Part shown: positions 7,042 to 7,543 of the stretch, piece after piece | Layout of the letters: each line of letters starts with the position of its first letter | Numbering within the stretch: the first letter of the stretch is position 1 | NCBI GenBank assembly: GCA_018660305.1 | Contig: JABJKO010000190.1 | Span: forward strand, 1 to 7,543 | Length of the DNA stretch: 7,543 nucleotides | From: Rhodospirillaceae bacterium | Lineage (GTDB): Bacteria > Pseudomonadota > Alphaproteobacteria > MPNO01 > UBA2964 | Direction of reading: 5' to 3' | Made by a program: the position numbers and the translations under genes | Notes under the pieces: generated by a model | The model's database searches: none | Told to the model about the DNA's origin: nothing | Seen by the model: only the letters and a program-made list of their open reading frames with translations

Positions 7042-7055
7042 TTGACCCAGATCAA
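7042..7055. promoter_or_regulatory. FNR/FixK-type operator, TTGAC-CCAG-ATCAA (9 of 10 half-site bases)
   Basis: One base departs from the TTGAT-N4-ATCAA consensus; the ATCAA half is perfect. It is the second such site in the window and, like the first, is followed by AGG on the plus strand (ATCAAGG). Position relative to the ftsH -10 candidate fits class II activation. It could also serve the plus-strand ORF at 7108. Confidence 0.65.
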
Positions 7056-7093
7056 GGCGCCCCGGCGCTTCTTCATGGATATTCCCGAAAGGC

Positions 7094-7099
7094 AGGAGG
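7094..7099 (+). promoter_or_regulatory. Perfect Shine-Dalgarno AGGAGG ahead of the ORF at 7108
   Basis: AGGAGG (extended to AGGAGGG) stands 8 nt before an ATG. It is the best ribosome-binding sequence in the window and the main reason to take the short downstream ORF seriously. Confidence 0.5.
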
Positions 7100-7107
7100 G
7101 AAGCGCC

Positions 7108-7341
7108 ATGACTCCAATCGATCCGAGGAGGGATCAAACCCGCGACAACAAGGCGGGCGGTAAAGCCGACGATACAAATCACGGCAGGGGCAAACGACAC
7201 GGCTCTGTTGATACCAGCAATCCGGAAGCCGCCACAAGACGCAAGCGCCGCGCCCAACACAACAAACAACAGAATCAATGGCGTTCAAAGCCGGGCCTCT
7301 GCTGGCCCGAGCCTAAGCGAACCGATGGCGAAACCCAATGA
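7108..7341 (+). CDS. Possible small, very hydrophilic basic protein, unrecognised
   Basis: 77 aa beginning MTPIDPRRDQTRDNKAGGK. Composition is dominated by Arg, Lys, Asp, Asn, Gln and Gly, with a basic cluster TRRKRRAQ near residues 43-50. There are almost no hydrophobic residues, so it would be disordered or nucleic-acid binding if made. No domain is recognised. Support comes from a perfect AGGAGG with good spacing, a GC-biased third codon position, and the FNR-type box plus a GATATT hexamer 32 bp from its centre upstream. Against it, the composition could simply be the complement of a hydrophobic reading frame on the minus strand (7036-7278), and no family supports it. It is divergent from ftsH. 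Confidence 0.35.
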   Translation: MTPIDPRRDQTRDNKAGGKADDTNHGRGKRHGSVDTSNPEAATRRKRRAQHNKQQNQWRSKPGLCWPEPKRTDGETQ

Positions 7342-7494
7342 ACCGGAAAGCCCCCGAAACGTGGCCTTCCGGCCGCACCGTCTTATGGACCTTGTTTTCC
7401 CGGATTGTCTAACGTCAGCGCCTATGGAACAAACTAGCGGCATTGCATAAGAGAGGATTTCTGGTTCATCGTAATGACCCGTAGGGGAATGAAG
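7342..7494. other. Intergenic stretch with no convincing gene
   Basis: About 150 bp between the small basic ORF and the last start codon. No FNR-type palindrome, clear -35/-10 pair or hairpin plus T-run was found. A 41-codon ATG frame at 7325-7450 lacks a Shine-Dalgarno. Confidence 0.4.
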
Positions 7495-7543
7495 ATGAAA
7501 CAGAAATCGCAGACACGACAGACCGGTGCGACCAAGGCAATCA
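7495..7543 (+). CDS. Start of a gene truncated by the window edge
   Basis: The ATG at 7495 is preceded by AGGGG at 7483-7487 with 7 nt spacing and opens a frame reading MKQKSQTRQTGATKAI up to the window end. In-frame ATGs at 7474 and 7489 have poorer spacing to a Shine-Dalgarno. The polar, basic start is too short to name a product. Its orientation is the same as the small basic ORF, from which it is separated by about 150 bp. Confidence 0.4.
   Translation, partial: MKQKSQTRQTGATKAI

Larger units (their letters stand above)
6979..7107. other. Control region between ftsH and the small basic ORF
   Basis: 129 bp between divergent starts. It contains the FNR-type box at 7042-7055, a -10-like hexamer for ftsH at 7014-7019, a -10-like GATATT at 7078-7083 pointing the other way, and a full AGGAGG at 7094-7099. 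The layout mirrors the cytochrome/membrane-protein control region. Confidence 0.5.

Noticed and set aside
7325..7450. 41-codon plus-strand ORF
   Set aside because: No Shine-Dalgarno, no recognisable sequence, and it overlaps the small basic ORF.
1..7543. CRISPR arrays, tRNA genes, insertion sequences or long direct repeats
   Set aside because: None were seen on reading; the only repeated motif of note is the pair of FNR-type sites.

Overview
The window carries about 7.5 kb of tightly packed bacterial genes. The GC-rich codon use, the protein families and the FNR/FixK-type operator sequences suggest a Gram-negative proteobacterium, most likely an alphaproteobacterium. That assignment is an inference from general features. 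No rRNA, tRNA, insertion sequence, CRISPR array or integrase is visible.

Layout. (1) Positions 2-4175, plus strand: a three-gene, probably co-transcribed unit. It holds the C-terminal part of a GT4 glycosyltransferase resembling trehalose synthase TreT, a galactose-1-phosphate uridylyltransferase (GalT) whose start overlaps the treT stop, and an 891-residue protein that fuses an ADP-forming acyl-CoA synthetase to a GNAT acetyltransferase (the PatZ/YfiQ architecture). (2) 4167-4568, minus strand: a small secreted monoheme cytochrome c whose 3' end overlaps the synthetase gene tail to tail. (3) 4718-5158, plus strand: an unrecognised four-helix membrane protein, divergent from the cytochrome. 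(4) 5170-6978, minus strand: an FtsH AAA+ zinc metalloprotease that looks like an accessory paralogue, ending 11 bp from the membrane-protein gene. (5) 6979-7543: a short control region, a possible 77-codon basic ORF with a very strong Shine-Dalgarno, a gap, and the first codons of another plus-strand gene running off the window.

The most telling signal is regulatory. A perfect FNR/FixK-type palindrome (TTGAT-N4-ATCAA) lies at 4633-4646 between the divergent cytochrome c and membrane-protein genes. A near-perfect copy (TTGAC-N4-ATCAA) lies at 7042-7055 upstream of ftsH and of the small basic ORF. Both sit where -10-like hexamers fall about 32 bp from the operator centre, which is the geometry of a class II (about -41.5) FNR promoter. 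Together with the gene content (trehalose/sugar-nucleotide metabolism, a synthetase able in principle to make ATP from acyl-CoA, protein acetylation, a cytochrome and a membrane-quality-control protease), this suggests an oxygen-limitation or energy-stress island. The genes are individually from known families. The membrane protein and the 77-codon ORF are the undescribed parts.
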